DNA of 64,000 nt from an uncultured Pelagibacteraceae bacterium. Its GTDB lineage: Bacteria > Pseudomonadota > Alphaproteobacteria > Pelagibacterales > Pelagibacteraceae. The position numbers and the translations under genes were made by a program. The notes under the pieces were generated by a model that saw only the letters and a list, made by a program, of their open reading frames with translations, ran no database searches and was not told where the DNA came from. This document shows, piece after piece, positions 63,423-64,000 of the stretch; the first letter of the stretch is position 1, and every line of letters starts with the position of its first letter. The stretch spans positions 1-64,000 of the forward strand of contig CACNCB010000002.1 of NCBI GenBank assembly GCA_902618695.1. Reading direction: 5' to 3'.

Positions 63423-63985
63423 TTTAATTCTACTTTAAACATAGCCTCGTTTCTTCTATTCATTGGAAGAGTAAATGGGCTATCATAGGTTGCTCTTATA
63501 GGTGGGCTTATAATTGATATGTTATTTTTTTGTAACTCTTTTTCTAAAATTTCTTTATGCTTAAGAAAGTTTCCATCTGATGCTCGACCAGAATACCTCA
63601 GCACCGCGTAGTATCCTCCTTCAATATTAACTAATTTAACATCTTCCCTGCTTGGATTTGGAACATTTTCTAAGTTAAGTTTAGATGGTAAATAAAATTG
63701 CATACTCATATTTCCATTTTTCTCAACTTGCGTAACTGGAGTTGTCATTTTAATTTTCTCCTGAATATCATTTCTACCTGAAATGTAATTAAATAATTTT
63801 CTAAAATTACTTTCTGTTCCAGATGTGGTGGTTTCCACCGCTAAACGATCGGAATATTTTCTAATCTCATAAACTTCATTTTTAGAGACAACTTCATAAT
63901 TTACTTCTTCGTAAGCCATAACTGTAGGATAAGATAAAATAAATAAAGTACAAAATACCACAAAATAATGTTTAATAATTTTCAT
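63419..63985 (-). CDS. SOUL family heme-binding-like protein
   Basis: A signal peptide (through PTVMAYEEVNYEV) precedes a 188-residue SOUL domain: YEIRKYSDRLAVETTTSG near residue 38, NFRKLFNYISGRNDIQEKIK near 61, and MTTPVTQVEKNG near 82. Family members bind heme or porphyrin in some cases, with weak conservation of ligands. The stop overlaps the pseudogene start by 3 bases, so the two were probably an operon. Confidence 0.88.
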   Translation of the reverse strand: MKIIKHYFVVFCTLFILSYPTVMAYEEVNYEVVSKNEVYEIRKYSDRLAVETTTSGTESNFRKLFNYISGRNDIQEKIKMTTPVTQVEKNGNMSMQFYLPSKLNLENVPNPSREDVKLVNIEGGYYAVLRYSGRASDGNFLKHKEILEKELQKNNISIISPPIRATYDSPFTLPMNRRNEAMFKVELN

Positions 63986-64000
63986 TGTTACATAACTTTA

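Noticed and set aside
1-64000. CRISPR arrays, insertion sequences, prophage or integrase genes
   Set aside because: No regularly spaced direct repeats, transposase, integrase or phage structural proteins were found. tRNA genes show no duplicated 3' ends that would mark an attachment site.

Overview
This window is a very AT-rich, gene-dense bacterial chromosome segment with short or overlapping gene junctions and no stretch over 300 bases without a gene. Gene content and style (TRAP and NCS1 uptake genes, lineage-II type aprBA with aprM, xsc and suyAB, a single amt, many tiny membrane or basic ORFs) point to the SAR11 clade (Candidatus Pelagibacter-like Alphaproteobacteria). That assignment is inferred from content, not from a marker-gene tree.

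Layout. 1-6635 (minus): respiratory complex I operon nuoABCDEFG plus the first codons of nuoH. 6723-6887: tRNA-Asp and tRNA-Val. 6937-12903 (minus): proteostasis block tRNA-Leu, tig, clpP, clpX, lon. 13005-16697: small secreted, basic and membrane ORFs, a histidine phosphatase, a family-5 uracil-DNA glycosylase, a YbgC thioesterase and a DUF3047 protein. 16700-22040 (minus): TRAP transporter dctPQM, an NCS1 permease and an SDR dehydrogenase. 22184-25915 (plus): a divergent GMC oxidoreductase, TerC protein, SDR and M23 peptidase. 25912-33141 (minus): an accessory cell-surface modification cassette. 33152-42431: organosulfonate breakdown (xsc, suyAB), two candidate sulfur-anion exporters, and sulfite oxidation by APS reductase (aprM-aprB-aprA). 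42534-47782 (minus): HIT protein, p-aminobenzoate genes, an MFS carrier and a Cys/Met-type lyase. 47858-54361: mixed housekeeping genes (mnmA, cysQ, recX, bcp) with several tiny ORFs. 54492-59824 (minus): amt, HU, rseP, an SRAP protein, a TPR protein and a TesA-like esterase. 59823-63006 (plus): a YbbA/YbbP-like ABC system. 63007-63985 (minus): a broken carbonic-anhydrase-like gene and a SOUL protein.

How genes work together. The sulfur region forms one logical path. Xsc (from sulfoacetaldehyde) and SuyAB (from sulfolactate) both release sulfite. AprBA-AprM can oxidise sulfite to APS, and YeiH- and TauE-type membrane proteins can export sulfite or sulfate. The adjoining cassette (O-carbamoyltransferase, SxtJ-like protein, two DUF5989-type 49-residue proteins, two SGNH proteins, OafA-type acyltransferase) starts 10 bases after xsc on the same strand. 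It contains the same set of protein types as the carbamoylation genes sxtI-J-K-L of cyanobacterial saxitoxin clusters, but nothing else of that pathway, so surface-glycan decoration is the more likely role.

The most interesting items are the duplicated SGNH/DUF5989 pair in the carbamoylation cassette, the sulfonate-to-sulfate module with an unrecognised 116-residue protein beside aprA, a hairpin covering the amt Shine-Dalgarno sequence, two head-to-head gene pairs whose start codons touch or nearly touch, and a 27-residue basic peptide with its own consensus-like promoter.
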